Source of the DNA: Actinomadura meyerae | GTDB taxonomy: Bacteria; Actinomycetota; Actinomycetes; Streptosporangiales; Streptosporangiaceae | Assembly: GCF_900188445.1 (NCBI RefSeq) | Contig: NZ_FZOR01000016.1 | Location: 101,284 to 165,283 of the forward strand | Reading direction: 5' to 3' | Length of the DNA stretch: 64,000 bases | Shown here: positions 49,488 through 58,075 of the stretch, one piece after another | How the letters are laid out: each line of letters opens with the position of its first letter | How positions within the stretch are numbered: position 1 is the stretch's first letter | Translations under genes and position numbers: made by a program | The notes under the pieces: generated by a model | What the model saw: only the letters and a program-made list of their open reading frames with translations | Told to the model about the DNA's origin: nothing | Database searches by the model: none

Positions 49488-51044
49488 TCAACTCCTCCGT
49501 TGGTCGCCGTCGCCCGGGAGGCTCCCGATGCGGCGGGGTTCGTGGACGGCGCGGTCGGCGGGCGGCCCGCACCAGTGGCCCAGCGCGTCGCGGATCTCGG
49601 CGGCGCGCCGGTCCGGGGCGGTCTCGTCGGTGGCCCACGCGATGTAGCCGTCCGGCCGCACCAGCGCGGTCGTGCGGGTGGCGCCCCCGGCCAGCGCGCA
49701 GTGCACCCGGCCCGCCCACCGCTTCGTCGCCAGGTAGGTGACCGCCGGGTCGTTCGCCGCGACGACGAGGACGAACATCCCCTCTCCGAGCAGCTCGTAC
49801 AGCCGGGACGGGCTGCCCGCCAGCGGCACGTCGGGGGCGCGGCGGCCGGTGAGCCGGTGCGCCCCGCGCGGCGCCGGGTAGGCGGTGTCGATGCCGGAGA
49901 CGGCGCCCGCCATCCGCCGCGCCACCGGCCGGACGTGCGTCGCCGCCCACGCGGCGGCGCCGCGCGCCGCGCGCAGCCAGTACGGCTCGGCGAGCGCGAA
50001 CCGCAGCAGCGCCCCGCTGCCCCGCAGGACCTGCCGCCCGACCGGGTACCGCTCCTCGTGGTAGCTGTCGAGCAGCCAGGACGGCGCCCATCCCCACAGC
50101 TCGGCGGCGATCTTCCAGCCGAGGTTCGCCGCGTCCTGGATCCCGGTGTTCATGCCCTGCCCGCCCGCCGGGGAGTGGACGTGCGCAGCGTCCCCGGCGA
50201 GGAACACCCGGCCCACCCGGTACCGCGGGACCTGCCGCTCGTCGCTGTGGAACCGGGACGTCCAGCGCGGGTCGCGCATGCCGTGGTCGGTGCCGAGCGC
50301 GCGGCGGACGGTCTCCCGCAGCTCGGCCATGTCGACCGGCTCGGAGTCGGGCGCCTGGTGCCGGCGGTTCCAGGCGATCACCCGGTACCAGCCGTCGCCG
50401 AACGGGGCGACGAACGCGAACGCGTCGGCGGCGGCGCCGACGGTCAGGGTGGCGGCGGGCGCCTCGTCCAGCCGCACGTCGGCGAGCATCACCGAGCGCA
50501 CGGCCGCCCGTCCGGGGAACGGCAGCCCGAGCTCCCGCCGGACGGTGCTGCGCACCCCGTCGGCGCCGACCACGTAGGAGGCGCGGCGGGTCGCGGTGCC
50601 GCCGCCGGCGGTCCGCACGTCGACGTCCACGCCCGCGGCGTCCTGGCGGAGCGCGGTGACCTCGGCGCCGTGCACGATCTCCGCGCCGGCCGCGAGCGCC
50701 CGCTCCTTCAGGACGCGCTCGGTCTCGTACTGCGGGACGACGAGGACGAACGGGAAGCGGCCGGGCAGCCGCGACAGGTCCAGGGCGGTCGCGCCGAGCA
50801 GCCGCAGCGAGCCGACGCGGGTACCCGCGGCGATCAGGGGGTCGGCGGCTCCGCGCGCGTCCAGGGTCTCCAGCGTGCGGGCGTGCACGGCGAACGCCCG
50901 CGTCAGGTTGCTCGTCTCCTCGGCGCGGCGCTCCAGCACGGTGCAGCCGATGCCCGCCGCGGCCAGGTCCCCCGCCAGCAGGAGCCCGGTCGGGCCCGCC
51001 CCCACGATCAGCACGTTCCCGGTCGGCCTCCCGGTGGGCGCCAT
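49488..51044 (-). CDS. FAD-dependent aromatic-ring monooxygenase
   Basis: The 518-residue protein starts at the ATG at 51044 (GGGGAG ribosome site). FAD motifs: NVLIVGAGPTGLLLAGDLAA (GxGxxG), SYVVGADGVRSTVRRELGLP (DG motif), and VGRVFLAGDAAHVHSPAGGQ with GMNTGIQDAANLGWKIA (GD motif). A C-terminal thioredoxin-like domain with YELLGEGMFVLVV is recognisable, as in phenol and polyketide hydroxylases of the PHBH class. It probably hydroxylates aromatic substrates using NADPH and oxygen. No biosynthetic cluster is visible, so the substrate is open. Its stop is 4 bases before the aconitase start. Confidence 0.87.
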   Translation of the reverse strand: MAPTGRPTGNVLIVGAGPTGLLLAGDLAAAGIGCTVLERRAEETSNLTRAFAVHARTLETLDARGAADPLIAAGTRVGSLRLLGATALDLSRLPGRFPFVLVVPQYETERVLKERALAAGAEIVHGAEVTALRQDAAGVDVDVRTAGGGTATRRASYVVGADGVRSTVRRELGLPFPGRAAVRSVMLADVRLDEAPAATLTVGAAADAFAFVAPFGDGWYRVIAWNRRHQAPDSEPVDMAELRETVRRALGTDHGMRDPRWTSRFHSDERQVPRYRVGRVFLAGDAAHVHSPAGGQGMNTGIQDAANLGWKIAAELWGWAPSWLLDSYHEERYPVGRQVLRGSGALLRFALAEPYWLRAARGAAAWAATHVRPVARRMAGAVSGIDTAYPAPRGAHRLTGRRAPDVPLAGSPSRLYELLGEGMFVLVVAANDPAVTYLATKRWAGRVHCALAGGATRTTALVRPDGYIAWATDETAPDRRAAEIRDALGHWCGPPADRAVHEPRRIGSLPGDGDQRRS

Positions 51045-51164
51045 CACGCTCCCCTCTCCGCGGGCGGCCGGCGGCCCGGCACCCGCGCAGGGAACACTTC
51101 CCACGATCGGCGCGTCCTCACACCGGCGGGAGCGCCGATGCGGCAAGGGCTCCGGGCCTCCCGA

Positions 51165-52766
51165 TCAGCCCTGGACACGGCTGTCCCGCCCGGCCCACTC
51201 CCGCTCCCGCAGCTGGAACTTCTGGATCTTCCCGGTGGACGTCTTCGGCAGCTCGGCGACGAACTCCACCGCGTCGGGCGCCTTGTAGCGGGCGATGCTC
51301 GCCCTGACGTGCTCGATCAGCTCGTCCCCGGTGGCGGCGTGCCCGTCGCGGAGCACGACGAACGCCTTGGGGCGCTCGCCCCACTTGTCGTCGGGCACGG
51401 CGACGACGGCGACCTCCAGCACGGCCGGATGGGAGTCGATGGCGCGCTCGACCTCGACCGTCGAGATGTTCTCGCCGCCGGAGATGATGATGTCCTTGGA
51501 CCGGTCGCGCAGCTCGACGTAGCCGTCGGGGTGGCGGACGCCGAGGTCGCCGGAGTGGAACCAGCCGCCGCGGAACGCGCGCGCGGTGGCCTCCTCGTCC
51601 CGGTGGTAGCCCTTCATGACGTTGTTGCCGCGCATGACGATCTCGCCGAGCGTCTCCCCGTCGGCGGGGACGTCGCGCATGGCGTCGTCGACGACGCGCA
51701 GCCCGTCCGTCTGGACCATCCCGACGCCCTGCCGGGCCAGCAGCCGGGCCCGGTCGCCGGCGGGCAGGCCCGGCCAGCCCGGCTGCGGCTCGCACACCGA
51801 GTACGGCCCGTAGGTCTCGGTCAGGCCGTAGACGTGCACGATGCGGGCGCCGAGCCGCTCCATCTCCCCGATGATCGTCGGGCTCGGCGGCGCGCCCGCC
51901 GTCGTGACCGTCAGCGGCCGGTCCAGCGGGTGCGCCTCCGCCGCGTTCGCGATCGCGACCAGCACGGTCGGGGCCCCGTTGAGGTGGGTGACGCCCTCGG
52001 CGTCGATGAGCCGCCACACCTCGGCGGCGTCGACGGCGCGCAGGCACACCTGCGTCCCGCCGATCGCGGCGAGCGCCCACGGCGTGCACCAGCCGTTGCA
52101 GTGGAACATCGGCAGCGTCCACAGGTAGACGCTGGCGGGGGTGTGCGCGGAGTGCAGGACCTCGCCGAGCGCGTTCAGGTAGGCGCCGCGGTGGGTGTAG
52201 ACGACGCCTTTGGGGCGTCCCGTGGTGCCGGACGTGTAGTTGATCGAGATGGCGGCGTTCTCGTCCTGGACGTCCCAGGGCAGCGGGTCGCCGGAGCCGC
52301 GCGCCAGCAGCTCGCCGTAGCCGATGCCGCCGACCGCCGGGGCCGGGTCCGCGCCCGGCGCCGGAACCGTGACGACCTGCGGCAGCCCGTCCGCGATCGG
52401 CGCCACGGACGGGTGCAGCCCGGCGTCCACCACCAGCGCCTTGGCACCCGAATGGTCCAGGATGTAGCGGATCTCCTCGGGCGCGAGCCGCGTGTTGATC
52501 GCGACGAGCACGGCCCCGGCGAGCGGCACAGCGAAGTGGGCGGTGAGCAGCTCGGGGACGTTCGGCGCCAGGTAGGCGACGCGGTCGCCGGGCCCGATCC
52601 CGGACGCCCGCAGCGCGTGCGCCAGCCGCGTGGCCTCGGCGGCGAACTCGGCGTAGGTGGTGCGGCGGTCCCCGTGGACGTGGGCGGTCTTGCCGGGGAA
52701 CACCTCCGCCGACCTCTTGAGGAACGCGAGCGGGGTCAGCGCCGTGTAACCCGGGCCGTTGTCCAT
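51165..52766 (-). CDS. Acyl-CoA synthetase (AMP-forming, fatty-acid ligase type)
   Basis: The 533-residue ligase has all adenylate-forming motifs: A3 AISINYTSGTTGRPKGVVYT, A5 RIVHVYGLTETYGPYSVCEP, A7/A8 WFHSGDLGVRHPDGYVELRD and RSKDIIISGGENISTVEVER, and the catalytic Lys region ELPKTSTGKIQKFQLRERE. It activates a carboxylate to the CoA thioester; the length and motifs fit medium/long-chain FadD or AlkK-like ligases. The gene is 120 bases upstream of the flavin monooxygenase gene on the same strand; a joint pathway is possible but unproven. Confidence 0.9.
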   Translation of the reverse strand: MDNGPGYTALTPLAFLKRSAEVFPGKTAHVHGDRRTTYAEFAAEATRLAHALRASGIGPGDRVAYLAPNVPELLTAHFAVPLAGAVLVAINTRLAPEEIRYILDHSGAKALVVDAGLHPSVAPIADGLPQVVTVPAPGADPAPAVGGIGYGELLARGSGDPLPWDVQDENAAISINYTSGTTGRPKGVVYTHRGAYLNALGEVLHSAHTPASVYLWTLPMFHCNGWCTPWALAAIGGTQVCLRAVDAAEVWRLIDAEGVTHLNGAPTVLVAIANAAEAHPLDRPLTVTTAGAPPSPTIIGEMERLGARIVHVYGLTETYGPYSVCEPQPGWPGLPAGDRARLLARQGVGMVQTDGLRVVDDAMRDVPADGETLGEIVMRGNNVMKGYHRDEEATARAFRGGWFHSGDLGVRHPDGYVELRDRSKDIIISGGENISTVEVERAIDSHPAVLEVAVVAVPDDKWGERPKAFVVLRDGHAATGDELIEHVRASIARYKAPDAVEFVAELPKTSTGKIQKFQLREREWAGRDSRVQG

Positions 52767-52846
52767 CGGTGAGCCTCCGGTGCCGTCTGCTGGGCGTCCG
52801 GCGCCTCAGCGCGGATGGGACCCCTCATGGTCCCACGGCGAGGGGC

Positions 52847-53710
52847 TCAGCCAGCGGCGTTGCGGGTCAGGATGGAGACTGCCTTGACGGTCTGATGGCC
52901 GCGCCATTCCAGCTCGGCGGCCGGGGAGTAGCTGGCGAAGTCGACGCGCCACCCGCCGTCGTCCTGCTGCTCCGCGTCGAGGCGCCGCAGCTCGGCCGCC
53001 ACGACCTCGTCCTTGAACAGCGCCCTTACGGGGCGTCCCGGATAGGGCGCGAAGTCGAGGGGCCGCATCATCTCGTCCTCCAGGCCGCCCTGGACGTGCA
53101 CGCACCCGTTCTCCGGGATGTGCCCGCCGAGCGCCTCGATGGTCTCGGTGTCCTCGACGGCGTCGGCGAGCCAGAGCACGAACGCCAGCTCCAGCGCGTG
53201 CAGCTCGTCCCTCGTCCGGACGGTGTCGAGGCAGTAGCGCGTCGCGCGCTCCAGCCACGGGTGCCCGGCGACGGCCTTGTCATGGACGGCGACGCGGTGC
53301 GCCATCGCGGCGACCACGGCGGTGATCTGCAGTGAGGACGACCCGGTGTCGGCGCCCGCCCAGAACGGCGCGCACCCGGCCGGGTCGGGCACGGGCAGCG
53401 CGAACGGGATGCCGCCGTCCGGCAGGGAGACCGATTCCAGCCAGTCGCACAGTGCGGCGGCCTCCGGCGCCGTGACGGGGGCGAGGTCCTCGAAGACCTC
53501 GAACGCGTGCAGGGCGGGGCCCGGCTGGCTCGTCCGCGACCGCAGGTCGGGCTCCAGCCCGTGCCCGTAGCCGCCGTCGGGGTTCCGGTAGGCGTTCAGC
53601 GCGGCCAGCAGCGCGTCCCGGTCACCGTCCCCCACCAGCACCTCGAAGCGGCGCCGGTCGAGGAGGCGGGCGTGCGTGGCCATGAACTCGGATGCCTTGT
53701 CGATGTCCAT
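52847..53710 (-). CDS. Prenyltransferase/terpene-cyclase-like alpha-alpha toroid protein
   Basis: From the ATG at 53710 (GGTGGAG upstream) the protein has 287 residues; a GTG at 53764 is an alternative. Repeats such as RNPDGGYGHGLEPDLRS, LPDGGIPFALPVPDPAG and EQQDDGGWRVDFASYSPAAE resemble the QW/PFTB-type toroid of prenyltransferases and squalene cyclases. No DXDD or zinc-binding set is evident, so enzyme activity is doubtful. Function unknown. It converges with no gene and lies 73 bases from the murA-like stop on the same strand. Confidence 0.7.
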   Translation of the reverse strand: MDIDKASEFMATHARLLDRRRFEVLVGDGDRDALLAALNAYRNPDGGYGHGLEPDLRSRTSQPGPALHAFEVFEDLAPVTAPEAAALCDWLESVSLPDGGIPFALPVPDPAGCAPFWAGADTGSSSLQITAVVAAMAHRVAVHDKAVAGHPWLERATRYCLDTVRTRDELHALELAFVLWLADAVEDTETIEALGGHIPENGCVHVQGGLEDEMMRPLDFAPYPGRPVRALFKDEVVAAELRRLDAEQQDDGGWRVDFASYSPAAELEWRGHQTVKAVSILTRNAAG

Positions 53711-53783
53711 GGCTCCACCCTGACCCGCCGCCCCCGGCCCCGTCTTGTCGGTTTCGGTCATCACCGGGTAACGCTCGTCCCGG

Positions 53784-55085
53784 CTACCCTTCCCGCAGGG
53801 CGAGGCCCAGGGCGCGGAACTGCTCGACCGGGCGGTGGTAGCCGCGCTCGATGTGGTGGACGCCCCGCAGCGTGGACGGCCCTTCGGCGACGGCCGCGGC
53901 CAGCACCGCCGAGAATCCGGCCCGGATGTCGGGCATGGTCACGTCCCCGCCCCGGAGCTTGGTGACGCCCCGCACCACGGCCGAGTGCAGCGCCGCCGTG
54001 TCGTGGTACCGGCAGGCGGGCCCGCCCAGGCAGGTGTCGTAGACCTCGATCTCGGCGCCCATGCTCTGCAGCGCGGGCACGTACGCCAGCCGGTTCTCGT
54101 ACACCGTCTCGTGCAGCACCGACATGCCCTCGGCCTGCGTGAACAGGACCATCAGCGGCGTCTGCCAGTCGGTGGCGAACCCGGGATGGGTGTCGGTCTG
54201 CACGGCCGCGGGGCTCAGCCCGTTCCGCGCGGACGCCATGATCCAGTCATCGGTGATCTCGAATTCGGCGCCCATCCGGGCCAGCGTGGTGATCGCGGTG
54301 ACGAGCCGGTCCTGCGGGCAGCCGTGCACCCGCACCTCTCCCCTGGTCACCAGCCCGGCCACCAGGTAGGAGAACGCCTCGATGCGGTCGCCGTCCAGCC
54401 GCGTCTGGGCCCCGCTCAGCCGCTCGACGCCCTCGACGACGATCCGCCGGTCGGGGGCGAACGAGATCCGGGCGCCCATCCGCTGCAGGAACAGCGCCAG
54501 CTCGATGATCTCCGGCTCGGTCGCCGCGTTGCGGATGACGGTCTTGCCCTCGGCCCGCACCGCCGCCAGCAGCACCGTCTCGGTGGCGCCGACACTCGGG
54601 TACGGGAGCTCGACGCGGGTCCCGACCAGCCGCGTGGCCCGCGCGTGGATCCCGTCGGCCTCGTGCGTCACCTCGGCGCCGAACGCCCTGAGCGCGTCCA
54701 CGTGGAAGTCGACCGGGCGCCGCCCGATCGGGTCGCCGCCGACCAGCGGCACGAACGCCTCGCCCGCCAGGTGCAGCAGCGGCCCCAGCATCAGGATCGG
54801 GATGCGGTTCAGCCCGGTGAACGCCTTGCCGACGCTCGGGTCCGCCACCGGCCCCGGCACCACGGTGACGTCCCCGCCGGAGCGCTCCACCGCCATCCCG
54901 ATGTGCTCCAGCATGCCCGCGGTGATGCCGACCTCGCCGACGTCCGGCGCGTTGCCGATCGTGCTCGGCGTCTCGCCCAGCATCGCCGCGACCATGTGCT
55001 TGCTGACCGCGTTCTTCGCCCCGCGCACGGTGACGTCGCCGCGCAGCGGCCCCGACGGCTCGATCTGCCAAAGCTTCTCAGTCAC
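53784..55085 (-). CDS. murA: UDP-N-acetylglucosamine 1-carboxyvinyltransferase (MurA) with Asp in place of the active-site Cys
   Basis: From the GTG at 55085 (VTEKLWQIEP) the enzyme has 433 residues, normal for MurA. Lys24 in VRGAKNAVSKH binds UDP-GlcNAc; the active-site loop reads FVPLVGGDPIGRRPVDFHVD, so Asp118 replaces the Cys that fosfomycin alkylates, as in Mycobacterium. It catalyses the first committed step of peptidoglycan synthesis with PEP. Further blocks: YPSVGATETVLLAAVRAEGK and HTHPGFATDWQTPLMVLFTQ-like TDTHPGFATDWQTPLMVLFT. A longer frame to 55163 adds an implausible Arg/Gly leader. It is isolated from other mur genes, so it could be a second copy. Confidence 0.9.
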   Translation of the reverse strand: MTEKLWQIEPSGPLRGDVTVRGAKNAVSKHMVAAMLGETPSTIGNAPDVGEVGITAGMLEHIGMAVERSGGDVTVVPGPVADPSVGKAFTGLNRIPILMLGPLLHLAGEAFVPLVGGDPIGRRPVDFHVDALRAFGAEVTHEADGIHARATRLVGTRVELPYPSVGATETVLLAAVRAEGKTVIRNAATEPEIIELALFLQRMGARISFAPDRRIVVEGVERLSGAQTRLDGDRIEAFSYLVAGLVTRGEVRVHGCPQDRLVTAITTLARMGAEFEITDDWIMASARNGLSPAAVQTDTHPGFATDWQTPLMVLFTQAEGMSVLHETVYENRLAYVPALQSMGAEIEVYDTCLGGPACRYHDTAALHSAVVRGVTKLRGGDVTMPDIRAGFSAVLAAAVAEGPSTLRGVHHIERGYHRPVEQFRALGLALREG

Positions 55086-55166
55086 CCGAGCAAGACTACG
55101 GCTTCTCCGCGGCCCCGCCCGCCGGGAACGGGCGCCGCCGCCCGTCCCCGGCGGCGGCGCCACGGG

Positions 55167-55589
55167 TCAGCGTCGCCCGCCGGGCTCCCACCAGCGCAGG
55201 TTGGCGGCGGCCCCGGCCACCGGCTCGATGATCTCCCACGCCTCGGCGAGCAGGCCGTCCTCGACGCGCAGGATGTCGACGATCGCGACCTCCGGATTGC
55301 CGCCGGGCAGCCGGCGCCGGGAGGACATCACGACGCGGTCGCCCTCGGCGACCACGTGCTCGATCTCGACCTCCATGCCGGCGAGCGGCCCGAGCGCCGC
55401 GCGCACCGCGGCGAGCCATTCCGCCTTGGTGGACGAGGTCGCGTCGGGCCGGTGGTGGACGAAGTCGTCGCGCAGGTACGCCCCGAAGGCGTCGACGTCG
55501 CCCGTCCCGATCAGTTCGCCCAGCGCCCGCTGGACGAGGTCCTTGTTCGCTGCGGCCGTGTTCTCTGCGGTCGTGTTAGCTGTGGTCAT
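55167..55589 (-). CDS. NTF2-like (SnoaL/ester-cyclase-type) protein
   Basis: The 140-residue protein has the alpha+beta NTF2 cone pattern: KDLVQRALGELIGTGDVDAF, LRDDFVHHRPDATSSTKAEW, EIEHVVAEGDRVVMSSRRRL, and VAIVDILRVEDGLLAEAWEI. The HHRPD and late W-E-I/E-P residues resemble SnoaL-like polyketide cyclases, but many such proteins are non-enzymatic. It is divergent from the XRE gene across 87 bases, so it may be controlled by that regulator. Confidence 0.8.
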   Translation of the reverse strand: MTTANTTAENTAAANKDLVQRALGELIGTGDVDAFGAYLRDDFVHHRPDATSSTKAEWLAAVRAALGPLAGMEVEIEHVVAEGDRVVMSSRRRLPGGNPEVAIVDILRVEDGLLAEAWEIIEPVAGAAANLRWWEPGGRR

Positions 55590-55676
55590 GGCCGCAGCTT
55601 TTCTCCGGTTCGCGGCGCTTGTCGATGAACTCCCATTTCATGGCGTCCCGCTCCGCGCTGAGTACTCTCGAGCACC

Positions 55677-56447
55677 GTGGACACGTTCGGGGACCTCCTG
55701 CGCGGGTGGCGGCACCACCGGCGGATCAGCCAGCTCGACCTCGCGATCGCCGCCGACGTCTCGGCCCGCCATGTCAGCCTGGTGGAGACCGGCAAGTCGA
55801 ACCCGAGCGCCGCGATGGTGCTCCGGCTCGCGGAGCATCTCGACGTGCCGCTGCGGGAGCGCAACCGGCTGCTGCTGGCCGCCGGGTTCGCTCCCCGGTA
55901 TCCCGAGCGGCCGCTCGACGGCGACGCGCTGCCCGCCGCGCGGGACGCGGTCGCCCGGGTGCTCTCCGCGCACGAACCGTTTCCCGCGCTGGTCTTCGAC
56001 CGCCGCTGGAACATCCTGATGACCAACCGCGCCGTCGAGCCGTTCTTCGCATCCGTCCACCCCGACCTCCTGCGGCCCCCGGTCAACCTGATCCGGCTCG
56101 GCCTCGACCCGCGCGGCTTCGCTCCCCTGGTCGCCAACCTGGCCGACGTGCGCGCGGTCTTCCGCTCCCGGGTCGCCCGGCAGCTGGCGAAGGCCCCGGA
56201 CCCCGAGCTCGCCGCGCTCTACGAGGAACTCCTCGCCCCCGGCGACGGCCCGCCCGGCCCGTCGGCCGACGCCGACGTCGTCATCCCGATGATCATCCGC
56301 ATCGGCGGCCGGGAGGTGCGGCTCTTCTCGACCATCACCACGTTCGGCACGCCGATGGACATCACGCTGGACGAGATCGCCGTCGAGTCCTACTACCCGG
56401 CGGACGCCGACAGCGCCGCCTACTTCACCGCCCCGGCGGCCTCGTGA
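55677..56447 (+). CDS. XRE-family regulator with MmyB-like ligand domain
   Basis: The 256-residue protein (GTG at 55677) has an N-terminal helix-turn-helix (FGDLLRGWRHHRRISQLDLA, IAADVSARHVSLVETGKSNP) and a C-terminal MmyB/MLTR-like PAS fold (PALVFDRRWNILMTNRAVEP, PVNLIRLGLDPRGFAPLVAN, STITTFGTPMDITLDEIAVE). MmyB-type regulators bind fatty acids and control secondary metabolism genes. It overlaps the downstream aminoglycoside phosphotransferase-like gene (GTGA) and is divergent from the NTF2-like gene. Confidence 0.87.
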   Translation: MDTFGDLLRGWRHHRRISQLDLAIAADVSARHVSLVETGKSNPSAAMVLRLAEHLDVPLRERNRLLLAAGFAPRYPERPLDGDALPAARDAVARVLSAHEPFPALVFDRRWNILMTNRAVEPFFASVHPDLLRPPVNLIRLGLDPRGFAPLVANLADVRAVFRSRVARQLAKAPDPELAALYEELLAPGDGPPGPSADADVVIPMIIRIGGREVRLFSTITTFGTPMDITLDEIAVESYYPADADSAAYFTAPAAS

Positions 56448-57331
56448 CCGGGGAACGGCCGCCCGCCGAGGCCCTGGCGTGGGCCGCCGAGACGACCGGC
56501 GGCCCGGTGCGCGCCGTGCGCCGCCTGGCAGGCGGGACGCACGCCGCCACGCACCTGCTCGAAACGCCGCGGGGGCAGGCCGTCCTGCGCAGGTTCCCGC
56601 CCGGCGACACCGCCGCTCTGAACGAGGCCCACGTCCTCGACGTCCTGGACGGCCTGGACGGCCGGGCGCCGCGCCTCCTCGGCGCCGACCCGCACGGGGA
56701 GCGCTGCGGAGGGCCCGCCGTACTGATCACCCGGCTGCCGGGCCGCGCCGACATCACGCCCGCCGATCCCGGGGCGGCGGCCGTCCAGCAGGGCCGCGTC
56801 CTGGCCGGCCTCCACGCCGTCCCCGCCGCACGGCTCACCGGCTTCCGCGACGGCATGGCCGCTTCCACCGCCTCGCACCACCGCGACACCGGCACCGCTC
56901 CCGGAGCACCGCTCCTGGCGGCCCGCGGCCACCGCCTCACCGGGGCCGGATCCGTCCTCACCCACTTCGACTTCTGGGCGGGCAACGTCCTGTGGCAGGG
57001 CGGCGCCCTCACCGGTGTGGTCGACTGGTCGGGCGCGTCGCTGGCCCCGCGCGGGTTCGACGTCTCCTGGTGCCGCCTCGACCTCGTCCTCCTGCACGGC
57101 CCGGCCACGGCCGAGGCCTTCACCCGCGCCTACGAGGAGGAGGCGGGCGGCCCCGTCCCGGACCTCGCCCTGTGGGACGTCTTCTCCCTCACCAGCTCAT
57201 ACCGGTCCGTCGAGACCTGGCTGCCCAACTACCACGACCTGGGCCGGACCGACCTCACGGTGGACGACCTGCGCGAACGCCACACGAGCTGGACCCGGAA
57301 CCGTCTCGCCGCCGCCTCGCGGGAGGTGTGA
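56444..57331 (+). CDS. Aminoglycoside-phosphotransferase-fold kinase
   Basis: The 295-residue protein starts at the GTG at 56444 overlapping the regulator stop. Kinase features: a P-loop-like VRRLAGGTHAATHLLET, VLITRLPGRADI (hinge), Brenner loop SVLTHFDFWAGNVLWQGGAL (HxDxxxxN), and VVDWSGASLAPRGFDVSW (DxD-type metal motif, D-W-S). Phosphorylates small molecules such as aminoglycosides, homoserine or other alcohols; the substrate cannot be named. Co-translation with the MmyB-type regulator suggests a function in the same response. Confidence 0.85.
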   Translation: MTGERPPAEALAWAAETTGGPVRAVRRLAGGTHAATHLLETPRGQAVLRRFPPGDTAALNEAHVLDVLDGLDGRAPRLLGADPHGERCGGPAVLITRLPGRADITPADPGAAAVQQGRVLAGLHAVPAARLTGFRDGMAASTASHHRDTGTAPGAPLLAARGHRLTGAGSVLTHFDFWAGNVLWQGGALTGVVDWSGASLAPRGFDVSWCRLDLVLLHGPATAEAFTRAYEEEAGGPVPDLALWDVFSLTSSYRSVETWLPNYHDLGRTDLTVDDLRERHTSWTRNRLAAASREV

Positions 57332-57554
57332 CCCGCCGTCCGCCGCCGGCGGCCGTCGCGGCGCGGCCGCGCTCCCGGTGACCATGCCTCGGTGGCCGCG
57401 CCGGTGCAGATGTGTGGGTTGGCACCGACGCGACCATGGTCCCGATCTGTGTCGAGCGGTCCAATTGTGCCGCACGGCAGGTTGCAGCGGCGTTGCGGCC
57501 CCCGCGATCATGCGGCGCACCGGCCGCCTCCGCCGCTCCCCTATCCTCGCAGGC

Positions 57555-58055
57555 GTGATCACTCCGGATTGGGAGCGGCGGATCGCCGATCTCTGGGCCG
57601 CGTTCGACGAGTACGAGCCCGCCGGCTTCCTCACCGCGGTCGAGGCGCTGACCGGCGAGCTCCCGCCCGGCGACGCGGTCGCCGAGTACGAGCTGGCGTC
57701 GGCGCACGACGCGATCGGCGACGAGGCGCGGGCGGCCGTCCACTACGAGCGCGCGTTCGCCGCCGGGCTGGACGGGACGCGCCGGCGCGAGGCGGCCGTC
57801 CAGTACGCCAGCACCCTCCGCAACCTCGGCCGGGCCGAGGAGAGCGCCGCCCTCCTGACCGCGGAGCGCGAGGCCGTGTCCGACGCCCTCGACGACGCCG
57901 TCACCGCGTTCCTGGCCCTGGCGCTCACCGACCTCGGCCGTGAGCGGGAGGCGGTGTCGCTCGCCCTCGGCGCGCTCTCCCGCCACCTCCCGCAGTACAA
58001 CCGCTCCGTCGCCGGCTACGCGACGGCCCTGATGCCGGACGAGGCCGCGGGCTAG
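57555..58055 (+). CDS. Tetratricopeptide-repeat protein (TPR_5 type)
   Basis: The 166-residue protein (GTG at 57555) has WERRIADLWAAFDEYEPAGF, AEYELASAHDAIGDEARAAV, HYERAFAAGLDGTRRREAAV and QYASTLRNLGRAEESAALLT, matching the TPR_5 repeat family with three to four helical hairpins. It presumably mediates protein contacts. The 223-base gap to the upstream APH gene shows no gene. Confidence 0.82.
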   Translation: MITPDWERRIADLWAAFDEYEPAGFLTAVEALTGELPPGDAVAEYELASAHDAIGDEARAAVHYERAFAAGLDGTRRREAAVQYASTLRNLGRAEESAALLTAEREAVSDALDDAVTAFLALALTDLGREREAVSLALGALSRHLPQYNRSVAGYATALMPDEAAG

Positions 58056-58075
58056 CGACCCCGTCCGGCGGGCGC

